Positions 35,852 to 43,834 of a DNA stretch of 64,000 bases are shown in pieces. The translations under genes and the position numbers were made by a program. The number at the start of each line of letters is the position of its first letter. Position 1 is the first letter of the stretch. The notes below the pieces were generated by a model. It was not told the DNA's origin and searched no databases. It saw only the letters and a list, made by a program, of their open reading frames with translations. Source of the DNA: Brevibacillus agri (lineage in GTDB: Bacteria; Bacillota; Bacilli; Brevibacillales; Brevibacillaceae); the NCBI RefSeq assembly GCF_004117055.1, contig NZ_CP026363.1, positions 88,501-152,500 of the forward strand. The letters are read 5' to 3'.

Positions 35852-35955
35852 TTCCCCTTCCCTCCCTGCTCTCTCACCACGGCGTCACAAAACTGGATGA
35901 GTGCAAAAAACGCACTGAATGCAAGCCCCAAGAGCAATATCGAAACCAAGTCCAT
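35848..35955 (-). CDS. 35-aa membrane protein coupled to kdpF
   Basis: A frame from ATG 35955 to TGA 35848, behind a strong AAAGGAGGGG at 35961-35970. The peptide has one hydrophobic helix (about residues 3-22, LVSILLLGLAFSAFFALI), then QFCDAVVREQGGKGK. The stop overlaps the kdpF start by 4 bp, which is a classical sign of coupled translation, and it would be the first gene of the kdp operon. It is distinct from KdpF, which carries its own LYPEKY signature next door. I do not know an established name for it. Confidence 0.7.
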   Translation of the reverse strand: MDLVSILLLGLAFSAFFALIQFCDAVVREQGGKGK

Positions 35956-36120
35956 TCGAAGCCCCTCCTTTTTTCATCTGCTGCCTGTCGTTTCTTTCGC
36001 GCCATCCTCTTTTTCTGGCCCCTGCCTCCGCCTGCCCACGAACAAAATCGAACCGGATCGCCTCTTTCGCTCCCCCTTTTGGAACAAGCTTTCTCATCTG
36101 AAAAAACCTGCCAATCGGGT

Positions 36121-36275
36121 AAAAAAATAGACCAATGCTTACCCATTCCCCGACACGCAGATCGTCACGACAGGCCGGCAGAGATGGACAGACGGGCAAA
36201 CCCCGCCCGCATCCAGCGGCATGAAAATGAAAAACGATCGCTACTTCGGAGAAAAAGTACTCATTGGTCTACCTA
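36121..36275 (-). promoter_or_regulatory. Structured kdp leader segment ending in a U-tract (possible second attenuator)
   Basis: On the minus strand the 10-base arm TAGACCAATG (36262-36271 read in reverse) is perfectly complementary to CATTGGTCTA (36137 to 36128), 124 bases later. The second arm runs straight into seven U (36127-36121). An alternative local hairpin GGGTAA/TTACCC would include the same U-tract and exclude the first. Inside the loop GGGC-rich arms form further hairpins. This looks like a terminator/antiterminator arrangement about 200 nt after the riboswitch. I could not match it to a known riboswitch class. Confidence 0.4.
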
Positions 36276-36460
36276 ACGCCCAGCCGACTTGATTTGCCTT
36301 CTTTGCGTTTTGTCTCCCGTTTCCTTTTTCAAAAAAACAGCGTATGCTTTTTTTGGGCAAAACGAAAAGACCTGCGGATTACGTTTCGAGCAAGTCCTTC
36401 TCGCCGTCCCGACGGACAACAAAAAAGGCCTCCTCAAACAGGCGGTCTTTTGACCTCCCT

Positions 36461-36590
36461 CGCTTTAGCCGACGAAGTTAGCTGACGGGTAGGATGGCGA
36501 AAGAGTCTCTCATCCCTTCCACGAAACCGTGGAATTAACCCCAGAAGATTGGGTCCTCCGTTCCCGAGTGCCTCGGGATTAGGCCGGATT
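36461..36590 (-). promoter_or_regulatory. ydaO/yuaA-type c-di-AMP riboswitch in the kdp leader
   Basis: The minus strand reads GGCCTAATCC, then ACGGAGGACCC, GGGGTTAATTCC, a GGAA/TTCC-closed hairpin, and finally ACCCGTCAGCTAAC and GTCGGC. These blocks occur in the same order as in ydaO c-di-AMP riboswitches. An imperfect hairpin and six U follow at 36421-36450. Such riboswitches shut off K+ import genes when c-di-AMP is high, and control of kdpFABC by one is known from Bacillus thuringiensis. Here the first kdp gene lies about 500 nt downstream. Confidence 0.85.
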
Positions 36591-36613
36591 TGCAATTGTT
36601 GGTTACGAGTCTC

Positions 36614-36642
36614 ATTATACGTCTGGCATAATCGGTTGTTAA
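36614..36642 (-). promoter_or_regulatory. Promoter of the kdp leader transcript
   Basis: Minus-strand -35 TTAACA (36637-36642), 17-bp spacer and -10 TATAAT (36614-36619) place the start at about 36607, just before the riboswitch. A catabolite-response-like sequence TGTAAGCGCTTTAG (36689-36702) lies about 80 bp upstream. Confidence 0.65.
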
Positions 36643-36807
36643 TGTCTTGTTTTTCGCTTTTTGGCACGCTTTGCGCATTCTTTATCGATGTAAGCGCTTT
36701 AGCTGCATCAAGCCTCAGCCGCGCGCTATATTTCATCCGTTCTCTCCTATTTTCGCGAAAAATCATCCGGCTCGCTCTCCGCCTTGTCGATCCAAAGTTT
36801 TGCTTTG

Positions 36808-36837
36808 TTGACAGGCTTCCGTCCGTCTCAGTAAGAT
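36808..36837 (+). promoter_or_regulatory. Promoter of the DUF2294 gene
   Basis: TTGACA (36808-36813), 18-bp spacer and TAAGAT (36832-36837), 35 bp before the start codon. Confidence 0.5.
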
Positions 36838-36872
36838 TAAGCTCAACGAAGCAATCTTGGGAGGAATCTCGT

Positions 36873-37244
36873 TTGGCCATCTCGATCAAAAAGAAGCTGG
36901 AGGCCGAAATCAGCGAAGCCTTTATCAAATTTCAACGCGACCTGATCGGACGGGGGCCGCAGGAGGCCAAGACATATATCGTCTCTGACATGGTGATCGC
37001 TCGCTTCAAAGGCGTCCTCACCGTCGAGGAAAAGCATCTGTCCAGCCACGAAAAAGGCAGGCGGATCGTCAAGGAAATGCGCGAGATTTTGCGCGAAATG
37101 TACAGCGAGGAATCGGAACAAATCGTCGAGAAGCTGACCGGGTGCAAAGTGCTGTCCAGCCACAGCGACATCAGCACGAAGATGGGCGAGCGGATCGAGG
37201 TTTACGTCCTGGATAAAGATTTGGAAAAACAGCTTGGCTCGTAA
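36873..37244 (+). CDS. DUF2294 (YbcI-like) family protein
   Basis: 123 residues from TTG 36873, with GGGAGGA upstream. The family pattern is clear: EAEISEAFIKFQRDLIGRGP, then KTYIVSDMVIARFKGVLTVEE, LTGCKVLSSHSDISTKMGERI and a final strand EVYVLD. DUF2294 proteins are small and soluble, and their function is not established. It is divergent from the kdp leader and ends at a terminator shared with the convergent ABC operon. A role in ion homeostasis cannot be claimed from position alone. Confidence 0.85.
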   Translation: MAISIKKKLEAEISEAFIKFQRDLIGRGPQEAKTYIVSDMVIARFKGVLTVEEKHLSSHEKGRRIVKEMREILREMYSEESEQIVEKLTGCKVLSSHSDISTKMGERIEVYVLDKDLEKQLGS

Positions 37245-37259
37245 CCGGATAAGCAAGCA

Positions 37260-37302
37260 GAAGGCTTCGCCTGCGCGTGCAGTGCGAAGCCTCGCTTTTT
37301 TA
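37260..37302 (+). terminator. Rho-independent terminator
   Basis: AGGCTTCGC (37262-37270) and GCGAAGCCT (37284-37292) arms followed by seven T end the DUF2294 transcript. Confidence 0.85.
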
Positions 37303-38355
37303 CAAGCACACCTCAACCTGCACCGGCTCGTCATACGCAAAACGCTCGCTGATATCGGTGACGACCTCCCATTCTTCCTCCCCGACGCGGATCGAATAAA
37401 TCAGCTCGCGCCCCTGAAACTGAACGTGAACGACCTTCCCGACAATCCCGTCCGCGCCTGGCTGCCAGGCGGAGAGCTTGAGCTGGTCTGGGCGCACAGG
37501 CAATACTTGCTGGGCATAAAAAGCGGAGAAGTCGCGGGAAACGGTGATCGGCAGCGCTGGCGCCCCGTGCTTTTCCAGCAAAAACGTGCCCGGAGCGGCC
37601 CAGCTTCCTTTTAAAAAGTTGGCCCTGCCGACAAACTTGGCGACAAACGGCGACTCGGGCGCGTAGTAAATATCGTGCGGCGTGCCCGCCTGTTCGACTC
37701 TGCCGCTCTTCATCACGACGATCTGATCCGCCATTGCCAGCGCCTCTGACTGATCGTGCGTCACGTAAACAATCGACGTTCCCAGCTCGCGGTGGATGAA
37801 CTGGATTTCTTTGCGCATCTGCATGCGCAGCTCTGCGTCGAGGCTACTCAGCGGCTCGTCCATCAGCAAAAGCGTCGGGTTAAACACGATGGCCCGCGCC
37901 AGGGCGACACGCTGCTTTTGCCCGCCGGAAAGCTGGCTCGGAAAGCGCTCCTCCATTCCCCCCAGCCCGACCATCTCCAGCATCTGCGCTACGCGCGCCT
38001 TCGGGTTTTGCCTGAACGCCTCCGGCACCTGCTGTTGATGCTGCAAAGGAAACGCCACGTTTTCGTACACCGTCAAATGCGGCCAGAGCGCGAACGACTG
38101 AAACACCATGCCGATCCGCCGCTCCTCTGGCGGCTTGCGCTTGCTGGCATCGGCTACACACTCGTTGTTGATCCAGATTTCACCGCTCGTCGGCGATTCA
38201 AACCCGGCCAACAGCCGCAAGAGCGTCGTTTTGCCGCAGCCGCTCGGCCCGAGCAGGGCGACAAATTCGCCTTGGCCGATCTGTAAATCGAGCTGGTGCA
38301 GCGCCGTCACACCGCCGAATTTTTTCGATACCCCTACTACACGCGCACTGTTCAT
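37300..38355 (-). CDS. ABC transporter ATPase, FbpC/AfuC/PotA type
   Basis: 351 residues from ATG 38355 (GGAGG eight bases before). Walker A GPSGCGKTT, Q-loop MVFQSFALWPHLTV, signature LSGGQKQRVALARAI, Walker B LLLMDEPLSSLDAELR and His-loop THDQ are all intact. A C-terminal TOBE-like regulatory domain spans about 245-351. It powers import through the fused permease encoded just upstream, whose stop overlaps this start by 4 bp. Last gene of a six-gene operon. Confidence 0.93.
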   Translation of the reverse strand: MNSARVVGVSKKFGGVTALHQLDLQIGQGEFVALLGPSGCGKTTLLRLLAGFESPTSGEIWINNECVADASKRKPPEERRIGMVFQSFALWPHLTVYENVAFPLQHQQQVPEAFRQNPKARVAQMLEMVGLGGMEERFPSQLSGGQKQRVALARAIVFNPTLLLMDEPLSSLDAELRMQMRKEIQFIHRELGTSIVYVTHDQSEALAMADQIVVMKSGRVEQAGTPHDIYYAPESPFVAKFVGRANFLKGSWAAPGTFLLEKHGAPALPITVSRDFSAFYAQQVLPVRPDQLKLSAWQPGADGIVGKVVHVQFQGRELIYSIRVGEEEWEVVTDISERFAYDEPVQVEVCL

Positions 38356-40094
38356 CGTTCGATCCTCCGTTGCCAGTATCGTTTCCACAGGCTGCCCGCC
38401 GAAAGCGCCAGCAGAATAGCCACTACAATCACGGTAGAGAGGGCCGTGCTGTAGGTAGTGGAGCCCGCCTGCTCAAAGCTGAAAATGACGACGCCGATCG
38501 TTTCCGAACCGGACGTCCACAAGAGCGACGATATCGTCAGTTCCGTAAAGGCGGTGAGAAAGACCAAAAACAAACCAGTCGCCATCCCCGGCGCATAGAG
38601 CGGCAGCAAAATTCGCCGCCACCTCGTCCAGAAACGCCCGCCGTTGATGCGCGCCGCTTCCTCCACTTCCTTGCCTACCTGCATGATCGAGACGGTGCTG
38701 CTTTTCACCTGCAGAATGAGAAAGCGCGTCACATAAGCGATCAGTATGAGCCAGACGGTTCCGTACACCCCTGGCTGCCAACCGGGAATCGGCTCGATCC
38801 AGGTCAAAATCATCGCCAGCCCCAGCACCATGCCCGGCAACGCATACGGCAGCGCCACGGCGCCTTCCATCGCTTTGCCCGCCGCAGACGGTTTATGGAT
38901 GCGCCAATAGGCGAACAGCGTACCGGCCACAACGCACAAGACACCTGCCATGCTGGCGAGCATCAGGCTGTTGCCGATCGCCCCCCGCGTGCCCGCGTGG
39001 TCGAACAGCACGAAGGCAAAATGCTTCCAGGTCAAATTTTCCGGGACAAACGGCAAGCCGTACGCTTTGACGAAGGCGTTTGCCGCCATGGACAACAGCG
39101 GCAGCACGCTCGTCACGAGCAAAAAGCCGCCGACGGCAATCTCCACTGCCAACCGATGTTTGCCCAGCGAACGCCGGATCGACTTGTCCTCGGCACTGGT
39201 CTGGTCGACGCGGCTTTTTCGCAGCAACCCCCACTGTAGCCCTGTCCCCGCAAGCGCGATTACGCCGAGCAGGACAGACAGGACAGCCGCCCGCGCAAAA
39301 GCGCTCGGCCCAAATCCGATGACTTCTTCGTAAATGAGCGTGCTGAGCACCGCGATGTTTTCCGGGATGCCCAAAAATGCCGGAATGCCGAAGTTGTCCA
39401 GCCCGGAGATAAAGGCCAAAAGCCCTCCCCCGGCGATGCCCGGCAAGGCGAGCGGCAGCGTCACCCGGGCAAATACCGTTCGCGCACTCGCGCCAGAGGA
39501 ATGCGCCGCCCATTCCAGCTCCTTTGGAATCCGGTACAGCACGGACAGCGTCAGCATGTACACCAGCGGATAGTGAGTCAGCCCCATCACGACGACGATG
39601 CCGTCAAGCCCGTAGACGTTCCACAACTCGACTGGCCCTCCCGCAAGCCAGCTCGCTGCCCGGTTCAGCACGCCCTGCGGCCCTGCCAACTGCGTCCAGG
39701 CCAACGTCATCACGTAGGAGGGAATGAGCAGCGGCAACAGAGCGAGGGCGTGAATAGCGGCCTTCCCGCGTATGTCCGTATAGGCGCACAGCCAGGCCAG
39801 CGACACGCCCAGCCCAATGGAGATGAGCGTGGAGAGGCCAGCCGCCGTAATCGTATGTCCGACCGCCTCCCACGTCCGGGCATTGGCGAGCACTTCTGCA
39901 AAATACCGCAGCCCCAGCCCTGCTTCTGTTTGTACACTCAGCGCAATCAGCTTCCACAACGGATAGACAAAAAAGAAGGCGACCGGCACCAGCACGATCC
40001 ACGTAGCCGCCTTGTCCAACGACAGGGAGGCGGCGAATTTGCGCCGCTCCCCCATCTGCCTCTCGCTCACCGCCGTCTGCCAGTTAGTTGCCAC
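38352..40094 (-). CDS. ABC transporter permease, fused FbpB/AfuB type
   Basis: 580 residues from GTG 40094, which overlaps the end of the binding-protein gene by 11 bp with GGAGAG upstream. It has about 12 transmembrane helices in two homologous halves, each with an EAA loop (EWAAHSSGASARTVFARVTLPLALPGI and EEAARINGGRFWTRWRRILLPLYAPGM). Both permease domains are thus in one chain, as in the iron(III)/hexose-phosphate class of importers. Confidence 0.92.
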   Translation of the reverse strand: MATNWQTAVSERQMGERRKFAASLSLDKAATWIVLVPVAFFFVYPLWKLIALSVQTEAGLGLRYFAEVLANARTWEAVGHTITAAGLSTLISIGLGVSLAWLCAYTDIRGKAAIHALALLPLLIPSYVMTLAWTQLAGPQGVLNRAASWLAGGPVELWNVYGLDGIVVVMGLTHYPLVYMLTLSVLYRIPKELEWAAHSSGASARTVFARVTLPLALPGIAGGGLLAFISGLDNFGIPAFLGIPENIAVLSTLIYEEVIGFGPSAFARAAVLSVLLGVIALAGTGLQWGLLRKSRVDQTSAEDKSIRRSLGKHRLAVEIAVGGFLLVTSVLPLLSMAANAFVKAYGLPFVPENLTWKHFAFVLFDHAGTRGAIGNSLMLASMAGVLCVVAGTLFAYWRIHKPSAAGKAMEGAVALPYALPGMVLGLAMILTWIEPIPGWQPGVYGTVWLILIAYVTRFLILQVKSSTVSIMQVGKEVEEAARINGGRFWTRWRRILLPLYAPGMATGLFLVFLTAFTELTISSLLWTSGSETIGVVIFSFEQAGSTTYSTALSTVIVVAILLALSAGSLWKRYWQRRIER

Positions 40095-41175
40095 CCATCA
40101 TCTCTCCAAATTTCTTTTTGTCCGCTTCTCTCGCTGCTTCCAGCTCGTCAATATTCGCAGAAAGCGCCTTGATCTGGTCTTGCGCGCGCAAGCCTTCCGG
40201 TGCCTCGACGCCTTTGCGGATCGGCGTGTAGCCAAGGCTGCTGGCGAGCTTTTGTCCTTCTTCCGAGAGGACGTAATCGACGAACGCTTTTGCCGCAGCC
40301 TCGTTTTTCGTCGCCTTCATGATGCCAATCGGCTCGGTGATGACAGGCACGCCCTCGTTCGGGTACACCAGTTCGACTGGCGAGCCTTCTTTTTTCGCGC
40401 GAGCCACAAGGTAATCGACGACCATGCCGTAGTCTTTTTCGCCGCCCGCTACGCTTTTGAGCACGGCGCCGTTCCCTTTTGTGACGGTCATCTGGTTTGT
40501 CTTCAGCCCGGCAATGTAGTCCCAGCCAAAATCGTTTTGCCGCGTCAGTACGCCTACGTTGTACGCCGCCGCTCCCGAGTAGAGCGGGCTTGGCATGATC
40601 GCTTTGCCTGCCGCCTCCGGGCTGGTCAGCACCTTCCAGCTATCCGGGAGCGTCTTGACTTTGCTGCTGTTGACCGCGAGCACAGTCGCCATCACTTTTG
40701 TTCCGGTGTACGCGCCGTCCGCGTCCTTCCACTCTGCCGGAATGTCCGCCGCCTCAGGCGATGCGTATGGCAGGAGCAAATCTTGTTTTTTCAGGCTGGC
40801 AAAGGTCGGCGCATCCGCGACCAATAGCACGTCCGCCTTGACTTGTCCCGCCTGTGCCTCCGCCTGCAAGCGGCTGATGACCTCCTCTGTCCCCGAGCGG
40901 AACAGCTCTACTTTTACGTCAGGATACTTTTTGGAAAAACCGTCGATCAAAGCAGCCGCGTCGGCATCCGGCTGGGACGTGTAAAAGCTCAGCGTCCCCG
41001 CTACTTTGGCCGAAGCAGGCTCCGCTGGCGCGGCAGTTGCGGCCGTTGGAGCCGATTGCGGCGCTGGCTGCGACGGTGTCGACGAAGAAGGCTGGGAACC
41101 GCAAGCGGCAAGTCCGAAGACCGATGCGGCTGCGAACAAGGAAAGAGTCCATTTTTGCAACAGAACACGTTTCAT
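40084..41175 (-). CDS. ABC transporter solute-binding lipoprotein, AfuA/FbpA-like
   Basis: 363 residues. Lipoprotein signal with lipobox GLAAC (Cys25), a low-complexity linker (SSSTPSQPAPQSAPTAATAAP), then a type II periplasmic binding fold: GTLSFYTSQPDADAAALIDGFSKKYPDVKV, later VYPNEGVPVITEPIGIMKAT. The family includes Fe3+-binding proteins and the hexose-phosphate binder AfuA. No paired tyrosine motif diagnostic of Fe3+ binding is obvious to me. Neighbouring phosphatase-like genes make a phosphorylated organic ligand more likely than iron; this is inference. Confidence 0.85.
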   Translation of the reverse strand: MKRVLLQKWTLSLFAAASVFGLAACGSQPSSSTPSQPAPQSAPTAATAAPAEPASAKVAGTLSFYTSQPDADAAALIDGFSKKYPDVKVELFRSGTEEVISRLQAEAQAGQVKADVLLVADAPTFASLKKQDLLLPYASPEAADIPAEWKDADGAYTGTKVMATVLAVNSSKVKTLPDSWKVLTSPEAAGKAIMPSPLYSGAAAYNVGVLTRQNDFGWDYIAGLKTNQMTVTKGNGAVLKSVAGGEKDYGMVVDYLVARAKKEGSPVELVYPNEGVPVITEPIGIMKATKNEAAAKAFVDYVLSEEGQKLASSLGYTPIRKGVEAPEGLRAQDQIKALSANIDELEAAREADKKKFGEMMGGN

Positions 41176-41210
41176 TTTTCATTCCTCCTGATTCAAGTAG
41201 GCGTGCTTCG

Positions 41211-41990
41211 TTAAGAGCTTTGCTTCGCGGTTTGAAACCATTTTCCGATCTTGGCCTTCATGGCGGTGTTCGTCATGTTCAATTGCAGCGGTGTAATCGT
41301 GATAAATCCGTCACGCAGCTTGTAGTAATCCGATTCCTCGTCCTCGAAGTGCAACTCGCTCAAATGGTCGGACAGCCAGTAGCACAAGTAGCCTTGCGGG
41401 TCGTTCAACCCGACGTACTGGTAGCGCAGCACGTCCATCGCGAGCGGCGTGACGGCCACGCCTTTTACCATCTCCTTGGACAAATACGGCAAATTGATGT
41501 TCAGTACCGCTTCCGGGCTGAGCTTGTGCCGCAGCAGCGTCTCAAACACGTCGTAGGCAAGCGGCTCGACGATGGAAAAGTTCGGGCTTGGCTTGAGCGT
41601 GGCGAGCGACACGGCAATGGAAGGAATCTGATACATCGCTCCTTCAATCGCCGCCGAGATCGTGCCGGAGTAAAACACATCCCGTCCCAGGTTCGGGCCG
41701 CGGTTGATTCCGGATACGATCACGTCCGGCTTGTCCTTGAGAATCACCTCGACTGCCATTTTCACGCAGTCAGCCGGAGTGCCGTTGACCGCCCAGGCTT
41801 CGAGCGACGTATCGAAAAAGTTCACTTTGTTCGCTTTTACAGGGGATTTCAACGTGATCGCATGGCTGATCGCGCTGCGCTCCTGGTCCGGGCAGACGAT
41901 GGAGACGTTGCCGAACGGCTGCAAGGCTTGCGCCAGGCACAGCACGCCGCTTGCAAAAATGCCATCGTCATTCGTTACAAGAATATTCAA
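41211..41990 (-). CDS. surE: 5'/3'-nucleotidase SurE
   Basis: 259 residues from TTG 41990 (AGGAGGT ten bases upstream). The N-terminus MNILVTNDDGI holds the metal-binding Asp pair; DQERSAISHAIT and VSGINRGPNLGRDVFYSGTISAAIEGA complete the SurE signature. SurE is a metal-dependent phosphatase of nucleoside 5'- and 3'-monophosphates. It is usually found with pcm or rpoS in proteobacteria, whereas here it lies inside an importer operon. It starts 15 bp after the isomerase gene. Confidence 0.93.
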   Translation of the reverse strand: MNILVTNDDGIFASGVLCLAQALQPFGNVSIVCPDQERSAISHAITLKSPVKANKVNFFDTSLEAWAVNGTPADCVKMAVEVILKDKPDVIVSGINRGPNLGRDVFYSGTISAAIEGAMYQIPSIAVSLATLKPSPNFSIVEPLAYDVFETLLRHKLSPEAVLNINLPYLSKEMVKGVAVTPLAMDVLRYQYVGLNDPQGYLCYWLSDHLSELHFEDEESDYYKLRDGFITITPLQLNMTNTAMKAKIGKWFQTAKQSS

Positions 41991-42005
41991 AACAATACAG
42001 ACCTC

Positions 42006-42788
42006 CTATCCAAATGAGACACAGTTTCCTTGCTGCAAATACAGCAGGTTTTGCTTGAGCTGGGACAAATTCCGCGCATCGTCGAAGCCTTCGACGACCA
42101 GAGGCTTGTCTGCGGCAAGCAGCAACGGCCAGATCGTTTCCAGATCAATTTCCCCTGTTCCGAGCGGCACGTGCAGCTTCGTCGCCGTCGCGTCGCTCAC
42201 GTGAATTTTATCGACTCCCTCCAGTTCCCGGAAAAACTGCGGCAGGGAACAGGTCAGAGGTACGTGCGCAATGTCAAAGGTGGCTGCCGTCGGGTAATCG
42301 AGCGCGGCGCGCAGCCTGTTCAAGTCTTGCGGCGTCACGATCAGTTCCTTGGGCATCGGCTCGATATGCTCGATCGAGAGCACGCGGCCCTGTCTCATCG
42401 CCTCTTGCGCCAGCTCGTTCAGGCCCTCGACGAGAACGGCCTCGTGCCATTCCCGGTTTTTGTGCGTCAAGGTCACACGGCCCGGATGGATCGTGACGCT
42501 TTTCGCCCCGATCTCGCCCGCAAGCGCCAAAGAACGCTTGATTTCCTCGACAGACTGCTTGCGAATGCCGCTGTTCAGCGAGCACAGGTTCAAATCCCAG
42601 CTCGCCGCATGCAAGGTCAGCTTCATGCCCACACGCCTGGCTGCCTGCTGGATTTCTCGCGGGTGGCTTTGGTGGAACCAGACGTGCTCGGCCCAGACTT
42701 CCATCCCGGCAAAGCCGTATTGCCGGGCGATGAGGATCGCTGCCTCTACCGGGTACGCCCACATCAATGTTGATGAAACATACAGCAT
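42006..42788 (-). CDS. TIM-barrel sugar phosphate isomerase/AP endonuclease-like protein
   Basis: 260 residues from ATG 42788 with GGAG eight bases upstream; GTG 42797 is too close to the site. Xylose isomerase-like TIM barrel motifs are visible: GFAGMEVWAEHVWFHQSHP, SVTIHPGRVT, the metal-ligand Glu in VLSIEHIEPMP, then ATFDIAHVPLT and KIHVSDATATKLHVPLGTGEIDLETI. These suit metal-dependent isomerases or epimerases of sugar phosphates. The substrate is unknown. It overlaps the PHP gene by 25 bp, which supports a joint pathway. Confidence 0.85.
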   Translation of the reverse strand: MLYVSSTLMWAYPVEAAILIARQYGFAGMEVWAEHVWFHQSHPREIQQAARRVGMKLTLHAASWDLNLCSLNSGIRKQSVEEIKRSLALAGEIGAKSVTIHPGRVTLTHKNREWHEAVLVEGLNELAQEAMRQGRVLSIEHIEPMPKELIVTPQDLNRLRAALDYPTAATFDIAHVPLTCSLPQFFRELEGVDKIHVSDATATKLHVPLGTGEIDLETIWPLLLAADKPLVVEGFDDARNLSQLKQNLLYLQQGNCVSFG

Positions 42789-43585
42789 TTCCACCACTCC
42801 TTTACTTCAGCCGGGATGGGCACGCTGCCGACCGGATACGGGTTGCGCGACTGGTGCCCGTGAAAGTCGCTGCCTCCCGAGCAGATCAGGTGATTCGCTT
42901 TGGCCTGCCGCTCCCAAAATGCCGTCTGCGCCGCCGAATGTTTCGGATAATACACCTCGATGCCGTCGAGGCCATAGGCGAGCAGCGCCTCCAGCTTCAC
43001 TTCAAAGGAGTAGATACCCGGATGAGCCAAGACCGCAATCCCGCCTACCTCGTGCGTAAGTTCGATCGCTTCGCGTGCGGAAAAAGAAGGCCGGGGCACG
43101 TACGCCGCGCACCCTTTGCGCAAATACGTCTCGAACGCAGCCTGCGGCGTGGGACTGTAGCCGCGCTCGGCGATTGCTTCTGCCACGTGCGTGCGCACCA
43201 TCACGCCGCCTTTTGCCCGCGCTGCACATTCTTCCATGGTGATCGCCACGCCCAAGCGGTTACAGCGCTCGATCATCTCGGCGATCCACTCGATCCGCTC
43301 CCGCTGCCGCCTGTCCATGACGTGCAAAAGCCGCGGGTCGGCCATGTCGAAGCCGTAGCCCAAAATGTGCAGCTCGTCTTCCGGGCCGTCCGTATTCCAC
43401 TCGATTCCCGGCAGGAGCGCCAGGCCGAGCCGTGCGGCGTCTTCGCGAGCCAGCAGATATCCATCGACGGTATCATGGTCTGTAATGGCTAGATGAGTCA
43501 CGCCCCGCTGCTTGGCCCAGACGAGCAGGTCTGCGGGAGCGAGCTTCCCGTCAGAAGCGGTGGTGTGCATGTGCAAGTCCATCAT
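42764..43585 (-). CDS. PHP-domain phosphoesterase, RNase AM/pAp-phosphatase-like
   Basis: 273 residues from ATG 43585 (GGAGG nine bases before). PHP metal motifs: DLHMHTTASDG, AITDHDTVDG, LPGIEWNTD, VLAHPGIYSF, then SGGSDFHGHQ near the C-terminus. The order and length (about 270-290) match the trinuclear PHP family that removes the 3'-phosphate of nucleoside 3',5'-bisphosphates and degrades short oligonucleotides. It is the first gene of the operon PHP - isomerase - surE - binding protein - permease - ATPase. Confidence 0.88.
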   Translation of the reverse strand: MMDLHMHTTASDGKLAPADLLVWAKQRGVTHLAITDHDTVDGYLLAREDAARLGLALLPGIEWNTDGPEDELHILGYGFDMADPRLLHVMDRRQRERIEWIAEMIERCNRLGVAITMEECAARAKGGVMVRTHVAEAIAERGYSPTPQAAFETYLRKGCAAYVPRPSFSAREAIELTHEVGGIAVLAHPGIYSFEVKLEALLAYGLDGIEVYYPKHSAAQTAFWERQAKANHLICSGGSDFHGHQSRNPYPVGSVPIPAEVKEWWKCCMFHQH

Positions 43586-43774
43586 CTGACCATTCCTCCT
43601 GTTCTTGTCCGACTTGTTTGCTTTCGTTTGATTTCATTGTAACTGCCGTTTTTGAAGGTCGTATAAAGCGGGCGACAAGGTTTGATAAAGGAGAGGCGCG
43701 TGTTTATGCGGGTTTTCAGTTGTTCGGTTGGCGGAATATTGAGGTTGTGTTAACGATTTACGAAGTCTTTACAA

Positions 43775-43820
43775 AAAGAAAAAGCCCCCGCCCGAACTCG
43801 TAGTCCAGGCAGAGGCTTAG
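43775..43820 (-). terminator. Rho-independent terminator of copAZ
   Basis: Minus-strand arms beginning AAGCCTCTGCC and ending GGGCGGGGGCTT are followed by TTTTCTTTTTG. Confidence 0.7.
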
Positions 43821-43834
43821 CGTGCTGACAGCTA

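Noticed and set aside
36121..36275. Possible Mg2+ (M-box) riboswitch in the kdp leader
   Set aside because: GTTAGGT and GCTGGATGC fragments recall the M-box, but the other conserved blocks between them are missing and the fragments are misplaced. Kept only as an unnamed structure.
36549..36872. Extension of the DUF2294 gene upstream to an in-frame ATG at 36549
   Set aside because: The extension would cover the riboswitch and kdp promoter on the opposite strand. A TTG with a good ribosome site and a family-typical N-terminus is at 36873.
43586..43640. Pho-box-like repeats upstream of the PHP-surE-ABC operon
   Set aside because: Several CAAAC and TTACA-like hexamers occur, but spacing and sequence do not fit the TT(A/T)ACA repeats of PhoP boxes well enough to claim phosphate control.
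43618..43803. 61-codon plus-strand frame upstream of the copZ terminator
   Set aside because: It has no ribosome site, unusual composition, and runs into a minus-strand terminator. No sign of selection is visible.
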